Shown: positions 44,388-53,729 of the stretch, piece after piece | Numbering within the stretch: position 1 is the stretch's first letter | Layout: every line of letters begins with the position of its first letter | NCBI RefSeq assembly: GCF_947499695.1 | Contig: NZ_CANMPQ010000001.1 | Location: 682,001 to 746,000 of the forward strand | Length of the DNA stretch: 64,000 bases | From: an uncultured Allomuricauda sp. | Lineage (GTDB): Bacteria > Bacteroidota > Bacteroidia > Flavobacteriales > Flavobacteriaceae | Direction of reading: 5' to 3' | Translations under genes and position numbers: made by a program | The notes under the pieces: model-generated | Told to the model about the DNA's origin: nothing | Seen by the model: only the letters and a program-made list of their open reading frames with translations | The model's database searches: none

Positions 44388-46610
44388 ATGAAAGTTCTGC
44401 TTTGCAGTGCTGTCTTCTTTTCAGCCTTATTTTCTACAATAGTATCCGCCCAGAGCGGTACAGCAAAAGATTCAATTCAAACCAAACCTCAATATGTAGC
44501 CACGGAGCTTACACAAGAACCGGCTATTGACGGTGATATCCTTAACGATCCAGTATGGCAGAACGTCCCAGCTATTGAAAACTTAGTGCAGCTACGGCCA
44601 AACTACGGTCAACCTGTTTCTGAAAAGACAGAAATACGTATAGCCTATACTTCGAGTATGTTTTATGTTTCCGTTATATGCTATGACACTGATGCTGCAA
44701 ATATTGTGGTCTCGGATTCACGACGGGACGCAAGTCTCAATGATGAGGATAGCTTCCTTTTCATAATAGATACTTACAATGACCAACAAAACGGTTTTCT
44801 GTTTGGAACCAACGCACAAGGAATGGAGTATGATGCGCAAATCGATAATGAAGGAAAGGGAAATTTCAATACAAACAGACAACAAGGAGGCGTAATCGGT
44901 GGCACAAATCTGAATTGGGATGCCACATGGACCGTGAAATCAGAATTGGGCGACTATGGATGGAGTGCCGAATTTGCCATTCCCTTTAGATCACTCCGAT
45001 TTGCTTCTGGAAAAAATAGGACCTGGGGGCTTAATTTTAGACGAAACATCAGTAAGAATTCCGAAACCGCTTTTTGGACATCGCTTCCTTTGGGATTTGA
45101 CATGAAACGGCTTTCCCTTGCTGGAAAATTGAATGGACTCAACCTAAAAAACCCCGGTAATTTGAAGTTGATTCCATACGCCTTGGGTCAAGTTGTAAAT
45201 GATAAATCGGTATCCCCAAGCGAAACTGATACCAACTTTGAGGTCGGAGCAGATGTAAAATATAGTGTCACCCCAAGTTTAACCCTTGATCTTACATACA
45301 ACACAGACTTTGCACAGGTTGAGGTGGATGACCAACAAGTAAACTTAGACCGGTTCAATCTATTTTTTCCTGAGAAACGTGCGTTCTTTCTTGAAAATGC
45401 CGGACAGTTTAGTGTAGGAAGTCCCGGCGAGGTGGACCTTTTTTTTAGCAGAAGAATTGGAATTGGGGATGATGGGAGCTTGGTTCCTATTATTGGCGGG
45501 GCCAGATTATCTGGAAAAGTTGGACAAACCAATGTAGGTCTTCTTAGCATGTTTACCGAAGATGTAGAAGCCGCCGGAATTGAAAAAAACAACTTTTCTG
45601 TAGCACGGGTGAATCACGATTTCCAGGGAACTAGGTCCTCTCTTGGTGGAATTTTCATCAACAGGGCTGGACTTGGAGGTATGGATGATGATTTTAATCG
45701 GGTTTATGCCATGGATGGGAAATGGGGCATTGGAAACAAAGCTGAGATTAACGGATTTGTGGCAAAAAGCAACACACCCGGTATCGACAGCGATGATCAT
45801 GCATTTAAAATTTTGGGGAATTACAATTGGAACGGATGGGATCTACGCGCTGGATATACCGAAGTGGGCCAAGGTTTCAATCCCGAGGTTGGATTTTTGC
45901 AGCGAACCGCCTTTCGCAAACCTGAGTTCTTGATTTTTAAGGCACACCGATTTAAGGATGCTGGAAAACTATTGGAAATTCGACCCCATGTTTCTTATCG
46001 AGGGTATTGGAACTTTGATGATGAGCTTATCACTGGTTTTTTGCATGTGGATAATCATTGGGAGTTTAAAAGTGGATTTGAGATACATACTGGAATAAAC
46101 TTTACCACTGAACGTGTACTCCAAGATTTCAATATTTCCGATGTTACCGTGCCCATAGGAAATTATAGGCATGAAGAACTCCAATTTATCCTAATCACTA
46201 ATAGAAATAACGCCTTTTCGCTGGATACACGGACAATAATTGGGGGGTACTTTAACGGCAACCGAATTACAAACAGTGGCACAGCCAGATATCGAATTGG
46301 TGATAGGTTCAATTCCTCTTTGATATTCAGCCATAGTGACATTAAACTGGACACTGGTAATTTGACCGCATTGGTTGGTGGTTTACGTCTGTCCTATTCC
46401 TTTACGCCACGAATGTTTGTGCAGAGTTTAATTCAGCGAAACAATGTATCCGAGATTACCTCGGTCAACGCACGTTTTGGATGGCTTCAAAATGCCAATA
46501 CAGGTCTTTTTGTGGTTTTCAATATTGTAAAGGACGATAACGATTTAGATTTATTGAACAATCAAATCATAACGGTGAAATATACACACCGGATAGACAT
46601 CCTTAACTAG
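44388..46610 (+). CDS. DUF5916 protein with N-terminal CBM9-like domain and C-terminal barrel
   Basis: The protein has 740 residues and a signal peptide ending near TIVSAQ. Residues about 35-230 are a CBM9-like beta-sandwich (AIDGDILNDPVWQNVPAIENLVQLRPNYGQPVSEKTEIRIAYTSSMFYVSVICYD; FGTNAQGMEYDAQ; WDATWTVKSELGDYGWSAEFAIPFRSLRF). The C-terminal 500 residues are DUF5916, containing VDLDRFNLFFPEKRAFFLENAGQF-like landmarks and barrel strands to the end (KYTHRIDILN). These are outer-membrane proteins of unknown function, often next to peptidases or transporters. Confidence 0.88.
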   Translation: MKVLLCSAVFFSALFSTIVSAQSGTAKDSIQTKPQYVATELTQEPAIDGDILNDPVWQNVPAIENLVQLRPNYGQPVSEKTEIRIAYTSSMFYVSVICYDTDAANIVVSDSRRDASLNDEDSFLFIIDTYNDQQNGFLFGTNAQGMEYDAQIDNEGKGNFNTNRQQGGVIGGTNLNWDATWTVKSELGDYGWSAEFAIPFRSLRFASGKNRTWGLNFRRNISKNSETAFWTSLPLGFDMKRLSLAGKLNGLNLKNPGNLKLIPYALGQVVNDKSVSPSETDTNFEVGADVKYSVTPSLTLDLTYNTDFAQVEVDDQQVNLDRFNLFFPEKRAFFLENAGQFSVGSPGEVDLFFSRRIGIGDDGSLVPIIGGARLSGKVGQTNVGLLSMFTEDVEAAGIEKNNFSVARVNHDFQGTRSSLGGIFINRAGLGGMDDDFNRVYAMDGKWGIGNKAEINGFVAKSNTPGIDSDDHAFKILGNYNWNGWDLRAGYTEVGQGFNPEVGFLQRTAFRKPEFLIFKAHRFKDAGKLLEIRPHVSYRGYWNFDDELITGFLHVDNHWEFKSGFEIHTGINFTTERVLQDFNISDVTVPIGNYRHEELQFILITNRNNAFSLDTRTIIGGYFNGNRITNSGTARYRIGDRFNSSLIFSHSDIKLDTGNLTALVGGLRLSYSFTPRMFVQSLIQRNNVSEITSVNARFGWLQNANTGLFVVFNIVKDDNDLDLLNNQIITVKYTHRIDILN

Positions 46611-46626
46611 TAAAACAATTTGAAAC

Positions 46627-47544
46627 TTATCTTTTAAAACGTGCGAAGAGGGCCAAGCGCTTCTTTGTGTTTATAAAATAAACACCCGTAAGAAGAACCA
46701 CCGCGGCAACGATTGATTGTGAAGTAATCTCCTCTTCCAAGAAATACCAGCCCAAAATCAGCGCTACAATAGGATTGACATATGTTGAAGTGGCAACTTT
46801 CTCTGGAGACACAGATTTTAGAAGATAGTTGAACGAGGTGAAAGCTAAAATGCTTCCGAAAATAACAAGCAATATCATTACAAGCTGAACTTTTCCACTC
46901 CAATCTAGAGGTGAAGTCCATTCTTCACCAAATCCAAAGCTCATTAAAGCCAGGATTATACCTCCAGTGAACATTTGATATCCTGTATTTACAAAGTAAT
47001 TGGATGGAAGGTCCGCTTTACCTACAAATAGGCTTCCATATCCCCAACTAAGCATACATGCAAAAATCATGATCATGCCTAAAATAGAACCTTCTTTAGT
47101 AATAATCTGTTTTTGACTTATCAAAAGATAGATACCCACAATACCAAAGATTACCCCAATAATGGACATTGGCTGAATCTTTTTACCCTGTAGCATCCAC
47201 ATCAGCAATAGTATAATTAGGGGTTGGGCAGATATTTCCAACGCTGCAAAACCGGTATCCACATACTTCAGTGCCCATACAACTACCCCATTTCCAAAAC
47301 TCAAAAACAAAAAACCGGCTATTATGGTATTTCCAAGTTGCTTTCGAGTAATTGAAATCTTAATGCCCATTATTCTAGCCAAAACAAATATTAAGATTCC
47401 GGCGGTGGTAAAACGAAAGGACGCCAACATGAATGGAGGTAGCTCCAAAACAGCTATTTTATTGAGTAAATATGTAGACCCCCATATCACATATATGGCG
47501 AAAAATGCAAGTACTATCAGTGTGGTCTTAGAGGATTTACCCAT
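46627..47544 (-). CDS. EamA family (DMT) transporter
   Basis: The protein has 305 residues and ten hydrophobic segments in two EamA repeats: repeat 1 begins FFAIYVIWGSTYLLNKIAVLELPPFMLASFRF and repeat 2 contains LIMIFACMLSWGYGSLFVGKADL-like sequence and ends EEEITSQSIVAAVVLLTGVYFI. Drug/metabolite exporters of this superfamily move amino acids, nucleotide precursors or other metabolites across the inner membrane. Specificity cannot be read. Convergent with the DUF5916 gene, 16 bp between stops. Confidence 0.9.
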   Translation of the reverse strand: MGKSSKTTLIVLAFFAIYVIWGSTYLLNKIAVLELPPFMLASFRFTTAGILIFVLARIMGIKISITRKQLGNTIIAGFLFLSFGNGVVVWALKYVDTGFAALEISAQPLIILLLMWMLQGKKIQPMSIIGVIFGIVGIYLLISQKQIITKEGSILGMIMIFACMLSWGYGSLFVGKADLPSNYFVNTGYQMFTGGIILALMSFGFGEEWTSPLDWSGKVQLVMILLVIFGSILAFTSFNYLLKSVSPEKVATSTYVNPIVALILGWYFLEEEITSQSIVAAVVLLTGVYFINTKKRLALFARFKR

Positions 47545-47652
47545 TACAATTCTAGGTTACTGATTGCAATATTACGGATGTTTACAGGAGTAAAAAACAG
47601 ATGACCTTAGTTTTAAATAATCTTACCTAAGGTTATTTGGTTGGAAGTCTAA

Positions 47653-48021
47653 CTAAAAATATTGATTGGTGTCCAAAAGATAAGCTGCCATATCCTTCTC
47701 CAACTTTTTGAACAGTTTCAAATGCTGATTGATTTCAATATCTAAAGCTGACGGCACGGTAGATTTGCTCTTTAAAATGCCAACAATTCGATTTTGATGG
47801 ACCGTAAACTGCTTAAAACTGTGCTTTAAATCGTAGAATTTTTCAAAACAAGAAGAATCATGGGGTTCACAGGTATAGGAGTTCAGTTTTTCCGATAGTT
47901 TTTTTATTATGGTATTATTTCGGTCCATCCGAATCAATAGTTCTTGAATTTGAGCAGCATCTTTTTGTTTTAGACCGTCCATACCATTTTGTTTAATGTT
48001 TGTATTGATAAAACTTCCCAT
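47653..48021 (-). CDS. Small helical cytoplasmic protein, unknown function
   Basis: The protein has 122 residues, no signal or membrane segment, and mainly helical, charged sequence (MDGLKQKDAAQIQELLIRMDRNNTIIKKLSEKLNSYTCE; HLKLFKKLEKDMAAYLLDTNQYF). Two cysteines lie close together (YTCEPHDSSC). No family recognised. It starts upstream of the YceI gene in divergent orientation with 247 bp between. The reading frame and AT-rich codon use look like a real gene. Confidence 0.55.
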   Translation of the reverse strand: MGSFINTNIKQNGMDGLKQKDAAQIQELLIRMDRNNTIIKKLSEKLNSYTCEPHDSSCFEKFYDLKHSFKQFTVHQNRIVGILKSKSTVPSALDIEINQHLKLFKKLEKDMAAYLLDTNQYF

Positions 48022-48268
48022 TAAGTTACTAATTATCCTACAAAGTGATACAAAATTAACGCTAAATTATAGTTCCGAAGCGAAGTTGTTTTTATTACAT
48101 GTTTAGGTAAACATTTTATAATCAAAAGTTTACAATTAAAGTGTCATTTCCTGTTTGTATTTACCTTATTCCAATTCAATTCATATTGAGGAAGACGAAA
48201 AACTTAAACAAACTAGCTTTTTACTATCATTTGTAAGTATCTTGTGGAGTCCATGACTTAATTATCAT

Positions 48269-48802
48269 ATGGAAAACATGACGAAAATGAAATCCTTTAT
48301 CACTTACTTTATATTCCTTGGATTAATCTTGGCGCCAATACGATTTCATGGCCAAAAGGTTGAAATAAGCAAAGCTGAAATTTCCTTTGTATTTGTTTCC
48401 AAGGATGTAAAAGGTACTTTTTCTGGATTTGAAAGCGCATCGAAAATTGATCTGGACAATTTGGAAAATTCGATTTTTCAAGGTTCTGTTCTTTCCAAGA
48501 CAATTGACTCCAATAACCGTCTTCGTAATTGGTCTTTGCGAAGTGGGAAATATTTTGATGTTGACGACTTCCCGAGAATCTCCTTTCAAAGCACTCACGT
48601 ATCACGGGAGGGCAATCAACTAAAAGTAAAGGGTGAGCTGACCATAAAACAAACTGTAAAGCCCATTACAATTACCTTTACAAAAAGTCAGGACAAGTTG
48701 ATAGGCACTGCATCTTTATACTCCATCGATTATGGCATAAAAATCAGAAAAAAGCGTGAGGACAACTTGGTGAACATCAAAATGATTTTCGACTTAAATT
48801 AA
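48269..48802 (+). CDS. YceI family protein
   Basis: The protein has 177 residues; an alternative ATG at 48287 gives a cleaner signal peptide (MKSFITYFIFLGLILAPIRFHGQ). The mature protein matches the YceI lipocalin-like fold that binds polyisoprenoid or other hydrophobic molecules: IDSNNRLRNWSLRSGKYFDVDDFPRISFQSTHV, GNQLKVKGELTIKQTVKPITI. It ends VNIKMIFDLN. Secreted, periplasmic. No neighbours on the same strand; convergent with the methyltransferase at the end of the polyketide operon. Confidence 0.88.
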   Translation: MENMTKMKSFITYFIFLGLILAPIRFHGQKVEISKAEISFVFVSKDVKGTFSGFESASKIDLDNLENSIFQGSVLSKTIDSNNRLRNWSLRSGKYFDVDDFPRISFQSTHVSREGNQLKVKGELTIKQTVKPITITFTKSQDKLIGTASLYSIDYGIKIRKKREDNLVNIKMIFDLN

Positions 48803-48834
48803 CTCAACAGCCCAAGGAAATTTATCCCAAGTCC

Positions 48835-49881
48835 TTAAGAGGAAATTCTTTGGTAAATATAAAAATCGGCAAAAGAGGTTTTACGCGGTTTCTTTTTGTT
48901 ATAAGGATAAGCGTTTGGGACATGTTTTATTAACTTAAAATCTTTGACATGAGTTGATACCCATTGGTTGAATTCCCGATGTCTTACATGAGGGTCATTG
49001 CTTTCGATTTCTTTGTTATTTGAAGAATAGATGATTACATATTCCATAGAGTTGGCAAAGAGGTTTTGCATATATCCATCAAAGATATCGTCTTCAACCA
49101 GGTGGTAAAGCACATCTAAACTCATTACCAATTCACCTTTCTCCAGTTTATCCTGAGGGAGTTTATAAAATTCCTTTGTTTTTTCATTTTTATACATCTC
49201 ACGGCACATTGCCACGGCATCTTCACTAACATCATACCCTACATACTGCTTGAAATCGAAATATCTTAGCTGATTACCATCGCCACTTCCAAATTCAATA
49301 ACTTTTTCTATGTTGTTGTCTTTAACAAAATTATTGATGATTTCGGCTTTAAAAGTGGCTAAGTTGTTATAGGAGCCAGCACCTGAATTACCCTTGTTTT
49401 TATATCGATTTTGCCAATATTTATCAGAAGTTGAAAATGTTATCTTATTCTTGTCTGATTTTTTGAACAACATTGAATAAATCTTTCCGACGCCCCAATT
49501 CCCCAATGGGAAATACAGGGCAAAGAAAAGCGCCATTCCCAAACTAAAATTCCGAATATTGAAAAATTGGTCCAAAATGTTGTCAGGATAGGCATATGAT
49601 GTCTGTAAGGCATAGCCTCCGAATTCCAACACTCCCATAGCAACTAGACCATATGCGTACTGAGCGTGAAAAGGAAGTCCCCTTAACAGCAATGATATAG
49701 GAACCATATATAAAATATAGCACGTGATCACTTGCCACCAATATGTGAATTTTGCAATCTCAACTTGGGCTCCGAACAAATCCATGCCCGTTCCCCATAA
49801 AAAATAAACAATGCAATAAATGGCAACAAGTTGTTTATCAACATTTAATTTTTGTTTTGCATACTTTAAAAACTCTTTCAT
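48835..49881 (-). CDS. Membrane-domain-fused SAM-dependent methyltransferase (last gene of PKS operon)
   Basis: The protein has 348 residues. The first 145 or so residues contain four hydrophobic helices (LVAIYCIVYFLWGTGMDLF; WWQVITCYILYMVPISLLL; AYGLVAMGVLEFGGYAL; SLGMALFFALYFPLGNW). The C-terminal part is a class I methyltransferase with VIEFGSGDGNQLRYF (motif I) and LVMSLDVLYHLVEDD. The membrane region suggests a lipophilic substrate. It starts 15 bp after the ACP gene and is the eighth gene of the operon. Whether the methyltransferase half acts on the polyketide product is inference. Confidence 0.82.
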   Translation of the reverse strand: MKEFLKYAKQKLNVDKQLVAIYCIVYFLWGTGMDLFGAQVEIAKFTYWWQVITCYILYMVPISLLLRGLPFHAQYAYGLVAMGVLEFGGYALQTSYAYPDNILDQFFNIRNFSLGMALFFALYFPLGNWGVGKIYSMLFKKSDKNKITFSTSDKYWQNRYKNKGNSGAGSYNNLATFKAEIINNFVKDNNIEKVIEFGSGDGNQLRYFDFKQYVGYDVSEDAVAMCREMYKNEKTKEFYKLPQDKLEKGELVMSLDVLYHLVEDDIFDGYMQNLFANSMEYVIIYSSNNKEIESNDPHVRHREFNQWVSTHVKDFKLIKHVPNAYPYNKKKPRKTSFADFYIYQRISS

Positions 49882-49896
49882 GATTTGGGGTGTGGT

Positions 49897-50148
49897 TTAT
49901 TTGTCAGTTATCTTTTTATCTATGATTTCTAGTGCATCTTTTACGGTTTGCATACCATCCATATCCTCGTTTTCAAGCATAATGTCGAAAGCATCCTCTA
50001 CATCTAGAACAATATCCACCAAATTCGCGGAGTTGATATTTAATTCTTGGGTGAAGTTACTTTGAATGGTAATGGAATCCGCTGAAACATCATCAGGAAG
50101 ATAGGTTTGAACAATTTCTTTTAGTTTTTGATAATTTTCTTGTTCCAT
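49897..50148 (-). CDS. Acyl carrier protein (dedicated to PKS operon)
   Basis: The protein has 83 residues: acidic, helical, with the phosphopantetheine attachment site ELNINS40ANLVDIV, corresponding to the DSL serine (here N-S-A). Sequence differs from a housekeeping AcpP, which has LGADSLD. It lies 13 bp after the ketosynthase gene and 15 bp before the membrane methyltransferase gene. It probably carries the acyl chain built by the neighbouring ketosynthase, dehydratase and reductase before transfer to the type III PKS (inference). Confidence 0.87.
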   Translation of the reverse strand: MEQENYQKLKEIVQTYLPDDVSADSITIQSNFTQELNINSANLVDIVLDVEDAFDIMLENEDMDGMQTVKDALEIIDKKITDK

Positions 50149-50161
50149 TTAAGTGATTTTC

Positions 50162-51433
50162 TTATTCATATTTTTTAAAAATAATGCAGGCATTTACATC
50201 CCCAAAACCAAAGCTGGCTTTTGCGATAATTTTTGGCACAACATTCAAGGTTTTTCTGGGAATTTTGGAATCTTCAACAATTTCATTGATTTGTGGGTGG
50301 ATGTCTTCGCAATTTACATTTCCAAAAATCTCATTTTCTTGAAACTGCAGCAAGGTCCCAACGCATTCAATGCTGCCTGCAGCAGCCAAACAATGCCCCA
50401 TTAACCCTTTAAAAGAGTTGATGTACGGAAAATTGTTGCCTGAACGCCCCAAGGCATTGCTCCAATTCTGCAATTCTATAGGATCCTTACTGGTTGCGGT
50501 CAAATGTCCATTGATGACATCAATCTCACTAGCATCTATTTTTGCATCCTTTACTGCATCTTGAATGCATTTAACAACGGCTTTGCTATTTGGGGCTGTC
50601 ATGGAGCCTCCTCCTCGCTGCCCACCACTGTTGACGGCTCCGCCAATAATCTCGCCATAAATGCTTGCGCCACGTTGCAAGGCACTTTCTAAAGATTCGA
50701 GGACCAAGGCACCTGCACCGCTTCCAGGTACAAAGCCAGCTGCGGTGGCACTCATGGGCCTGCTTCCCTTTTCTGGATTATCATTATAATTTCTGGGAAG
50801 TATTCTCATGGAATCAAATCCTCCCCAGATATATGGTCCGCTATCGCCACAGCTTCCAGCTAATATTCTTACTGCCTTTCCGGCTCTTATTCGTTCGTAC
50901 GCCATTAGAATGGCCTCAGTTCCAGTTGTACATGCTGAAGAGTTTGTAGTAACCTGATTGCCACAACCAAGCATTCCTCCAAGATAAGCGCTTATTCCGC
51001 TCGCCATGGTTTGAACTACTGAGGTGCTGCCCAAACGTCTCACATTGCCTTCGTCAACTTTGTAGATGGCTTCTCTGAATTTGTCTACTCCAAGAATTCC
51101 AGTGCCAAAGATGATACCATTGTCCCAATCTGGGTTTTCACTGTCAGCTCTAGGTAATTTTGCATCATTCCAGGCATCTTGACCTGCAATTACCCCGTAA
51201 ATTAGTCCGCTTGCGTTCAATCCTTTTAGCTGTACATTGGTAAAGTATTCATTTAAGTTGATAGTATCAATATTCGGTTTTCCAGCTATTTGACATGAAA
51301 AGTTTAAAGTTCTTAAATCATCATGAAATTGAATGCCACTTAGTTGACCCTTAAGACTTTTGGTAAATTCAGGAATACCAACTCCATTTGGAGCACACAC
51401 TCCCATTCCGGTCACCACCACCCTATTCCTCAT
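50162..51433 (-). CDS. Beta-ketoacyl-ACP synthase (KAS II-like)
   Basis: The protein has 423 residues. The catalytic triad is intact: nucleophile in TTNSSAC168TTGTEAI, histidine in NGH310LTATSKDP, and histidine in GLMGH347CLAAAGSIE. Also present is PGSGAGALVLE. It condenses malonyl-ACP with an acyl primer; given the dedicated ACP this is likely a pathway-specific chain builder. The start overlaps the end of the hotdog dehydratase gene by 11 bp (51423-51433), showing tight coupling. Confidence 0.9.
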   Translation of the reverse strand: MRNRVVVTGMGVCAPNGVGIPEFTKSLKGQLSGIQFHDDLRTLNFSCQIAGKPNIDTINLNEYFTNVQLKGLNASGLIYGVIAGQDAWNDAKLPRADSENPDWDNGIIFGTGILGVDKFREAIYKVDEGNVRRLGSTSVVQTMASGISAYLGGMLGCGNQVTTNSSACTTGTEAILMAYERIRAGKAVRILAGSCGDSGPYIWGGFDSMRILPRNYNDNPEKGSRPMSATAAGFVPGSGAGALVLESLESALQRGASIYGEIIGGAVNSGGQRGGGSMTAPNSKAVVKCIQDAVKDAKIDASEIDVINGHLTATSKDPIELQNWSNALGRSGNNFPYINSFKGLMGHCLAAAGSIECVGTLLQFQENEIFGNVNCEDIHPQINEIVEDSKIPRKTLNVVPKIIAKASFGFGDVNACIIFKKYE

Positions 51434-51887
51434 AAACCTCCGTTTTAATCATGCCGGACAAAACACCTTTGCAGACCAGCTTTTCCTCCTTATTGAACAT
51501 TTTCACTTTGCATTTCAGCTTATTGAAACGGAAATACACTTTTTCCGAAACCACTTTTACGGTTTCACCAGGAAAAATGGGTAGGTAAAACTCCATTTCC
51601 GAACTGGACATTACAATTTGCAGTTTTTCCTGCTTTTTATCTAGTTCCAGGGTTCGGTCCAAAAGGTAAATTCCCAAACAGACCAAACCTATTTGAGCAC
51701 AGCACTCTGTTAAAATTACCCCGGGGGTCACAGGCGTGTCTTTAAAATGACCCTTATAGAAATCCAATGATTCACTGAATGAATAAGTGCCTTCGACAGA
51801 GTTTTCATCAATATGATTTAGCTTGTCAACAAAGCGAAAAGGCTTTGAATATGGCAGTTTTGAAAGTATTTTATCCTTTTCCAGCAT
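51423..51887 (-). CDS. FabZ/hotdog-type 3-hydroxyacyl-ACP dehydratase
   Basis: The protein has 154 residues. The FabZ pattern is LPYSKPFRFVDKLNHID, then FYKGH47FKDTPVTPGVILTE61, giving the catalytic His and Glu, followed by the hydrophobic helix CCAQIGLVCLG. Such proteins dehydrate 3-hydroxyacyl-ACP. It overlaps the SDR gene at its start by one base (stop and start share 51887) and the ketosynthase at its end by 11 bp. It is therefore part of a dedicated acyl-chain module. Confidence 0.87.
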   Translation of the reverse strand: MLEKDKILSKLPYSKPFRFVDKLNHIDENSVEGTYSFSESLDFYKGHFKDTPVTPGVILTECCAQIGLVCLGIYLLDRTLELDKKQEKLQIVMSSSEMEFYLPIFPGETVKVVSEKVYFRFNKLKCKVKMFNKEEKLVCKGVLSGMIKTEVYEE

Positions 51888-52669
51888 TATTGTAGACTTT
51901 CACCTCCGTCAACCTTAATCACCGTTCCTGTAATCCATTTAGCCTCAGGCAATGCCAATAAGTACGCTGCATTGGCCACGTCTTCTGGTGTAGTCAGTCT
52001 TTTATGTGGATTCCTGGCAAGGGCCTGCTCTTTCAATACATCGCTATCGGGAATCATACGTAACGATTTTGTGTCTGTAACACCAGCTTGGATGCAGTTG
52101 GCCGTTATCCCCAAATGGGCAAATTCCAAAGCTACATTTCTCACAATAGCTTCCAAAGCAGCTTTGGCAGCAGAAACTGCGGCATAGTTTTTCCATGCCT
52201 TTGCGTTTCCTTCACTGGTATATGCTACAATTCGTGCTTCACGCGAAAACAAGTTTTGGCCAACTAACTCTTTCACCCAGTCGTATAAATTTATGGCCAT
52301 GGCATCCATTGTCAAATGAAAATCTTGATTAACCAAGGTGTTTGCATCTTCTGCATACATTGGCTTAAGGTTACCTTTGGCCAAGCTATGCACTAATGCA
52401 CTTATTTTACCCTTCCCAACAAACTCTATAATTTTTCGCGTGATTTCAATTCGCTTTTGAGGATTGATGGCATCGGCATTGAAACTGTAAAAACCATTCG
52501 CAGTTTGGGAAATCTCATCAAATTGGGTTTGAATTTTTTCCATGTCGGTTTTTCTGTCTCTGTGGACAACAACAACTCCAAAACCATGAGATACGAATTT
52601 TCTAGCGGTGGCCAATCCAAGACCACTACTTCCGCCAATGATTAAAACCCACCTATCTTCCTTGTTCAT
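51887..52669 (-). CDS. SDR oxidoreductase, enoyl-ACP reductase-like (FabI/FabL type)
   Basis: The protein has 260 residues. N-terminal nucleotide motif: IIGGSSGLGLATA. The catalytic region is VAY150TSEGNAKAWKNY162AAVSAAK169AALEA. The spacing is Tyr-x6-Lys, as in FabI/FabL enoyl reductases, rather than the Tyr-x3-Lys of ketoreductases, and NY-x6-K-A-xLEA closely resembles the FabI active site. C-terminal GITANCIQAGVTDTKSL and ITGTVIKVDGGESL are typical of SDRs. No separate ketoreductase is linked, so one from elsewhere may serve. Four bases after the PKS gene. Confidence 0.8.
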   Translation of the reverse strand: MNKEDRWVLIIGGSSGLGLATARKFVSHGFGVVVVHRDRKTDMEKIQTQFDEISQTANGFYSFNADAINPQKRIEITRKIIEFVGKGKISALVHSLAKGNLKPMYAEDANTLVNQDFHLTMDAMAINLYDWVKELVGQNLFSREARIVAYTSEGNAKAWKNYAAVSAAKAALEAIVRNVALEFAHLGITANCIQAGVTDTKSLRMIPDSDVLKEQALARNPHKRLTTPEDVANAAYLLALPEAKWITGTVIKVDGGESLQ

Positions 52670-52673
52670 ACAA

Positions 52674-53729
52674 TTACCATTCTAACAACACTCTTTGAGC
52701 AGAGAATCCCGGGCCAAAACTCAAAACTAGACCTTGTTCCCCTTCATTGAAGTCCTTTTCCAGAAAACGTTCCAGTACATAAAGTACCGTAACACTGCTC
52801 ATATTGCCATAAGCCCTTAAAACTTCCCTCGTATCATCAATATTCTTTCCCAATTTACCAAACAATTCCTCAACGGTTCTGACAATCTTCTTTCCTCCAG
52901 GATGAAAAACAAGATGATTCACTTTTTCGATAGAAGTTCCATGTTTTTCAAGAAATGGATATACAATTTTTGGGAAATGATTGGAAATTACGTCTGGAAC
53001 AGCAGGATCCAAAATCATTTTCAATCCGGTATTGGTCAAGTCAAAACCCATTAGATGTGTTGCGTTTGGAAAATGATACATTTCCTCACCAAGAATTTTA
53101 GGTCCGACAGCGCTTTGTTCCGATGACAGTAAAACACATGCCGCACCATCTCCAAATATCGCAGCACTAACCATATTTGCCATGGAATAATCATCCAATT
53201 GGAATGTTGCCGTTGGACTTTCAACCGCCACAATTGCAGCTCTTTTGCCGGGATTCGACTTCAGAAAATTAGAAGCATAAATCAATCCGGAAACTCCTGC
53301 GGCGCATCCCATCTCTGTAACTGGAAGACGTACAATATCATTTTTTAGTCCAATTGCGTTGATAAGGTAAGCATCCAATGAAGGAATCATAATTCCAGTG
53401 CAGCTGACTGTAATAATAAAATCAAGGGATTCCGGTAACCAATTAGCTTTTGACAAAGCATTTTGAAGTACCTGCTCTCCCAATTGTTTTACTTCCCTGA
53501 CATAAATCGTATTCTTTGCCTCGAACGAAGTCGCAGTAAAAACCTCTTCAATATCCATTATTCCATATCGATGGTCCACACCAGCACCTTCGAATATCTT
53601 AACTACCTTTCTTCTAAACCGATCTTCTTGACCGGAAAGCCAGAGATTGACAAAAGGGATGATATCCGAGGTTTTCCTATTGTGTTTTGGCAACTGTTTT
53701 GAAACTGTTACGATACGTACTGACTCCAT
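52674..53729 (-). CDS. Type III polyketide synthase (chalcone/stilbene synthase family)
   Basis: The protein has 351 residues. The catalytic triad is present: VTEMGC142AAGVSGLIYA, VFH276PGGKKIV and AYGN309MSSVT. The C-terminal GPGFSAQRVLLEW is also characteristic. These homodimeric enzymes extend acyl-CoA or acyl-ACP starters with malonyl-CoA and cyclise the chain to pyrones, resorcinols or phloroglucinols. Adjacent methyltransferase (starts ends immediately, 53730) and FAD oxidoreductase recall the Streptomyces srsABC set that makes methoxy-hydroquinone lipids (family knowledge). Product is not determinable by reading. Confidence 0.93.
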   Translation of the reverse strand: MESVRIVTVSKQLPKHNRKTSDIIPFVNLWLSGQEDRFRRKVVKIFEGAGVDHRYGIMDIEEVFTATSFEAKNTIYVREVKQLGEQVLQNALSKANWLPESLDFIITVSCTGIMIPSLDAYLINAIGLKNDIVRLPVTEMGCAAGVSGLIYASNFLKSNPGKRAAIVAVESPTATFQLDDYSMANMVSAAIFGDGAACVLLSSEQSAVGPKILGEEMYHFPNATHLMGFDLTNTGLKMILDPAVPDVISNHFPKIVYPFLEKHGTSIEKVNHLVFHPGGKKIVRTVEELFGKLGKNIDDTREVLRAYGNMSSVTVLYVLERFLEKDFNEGEQGLVLSFGPGFSAQRVLLEW

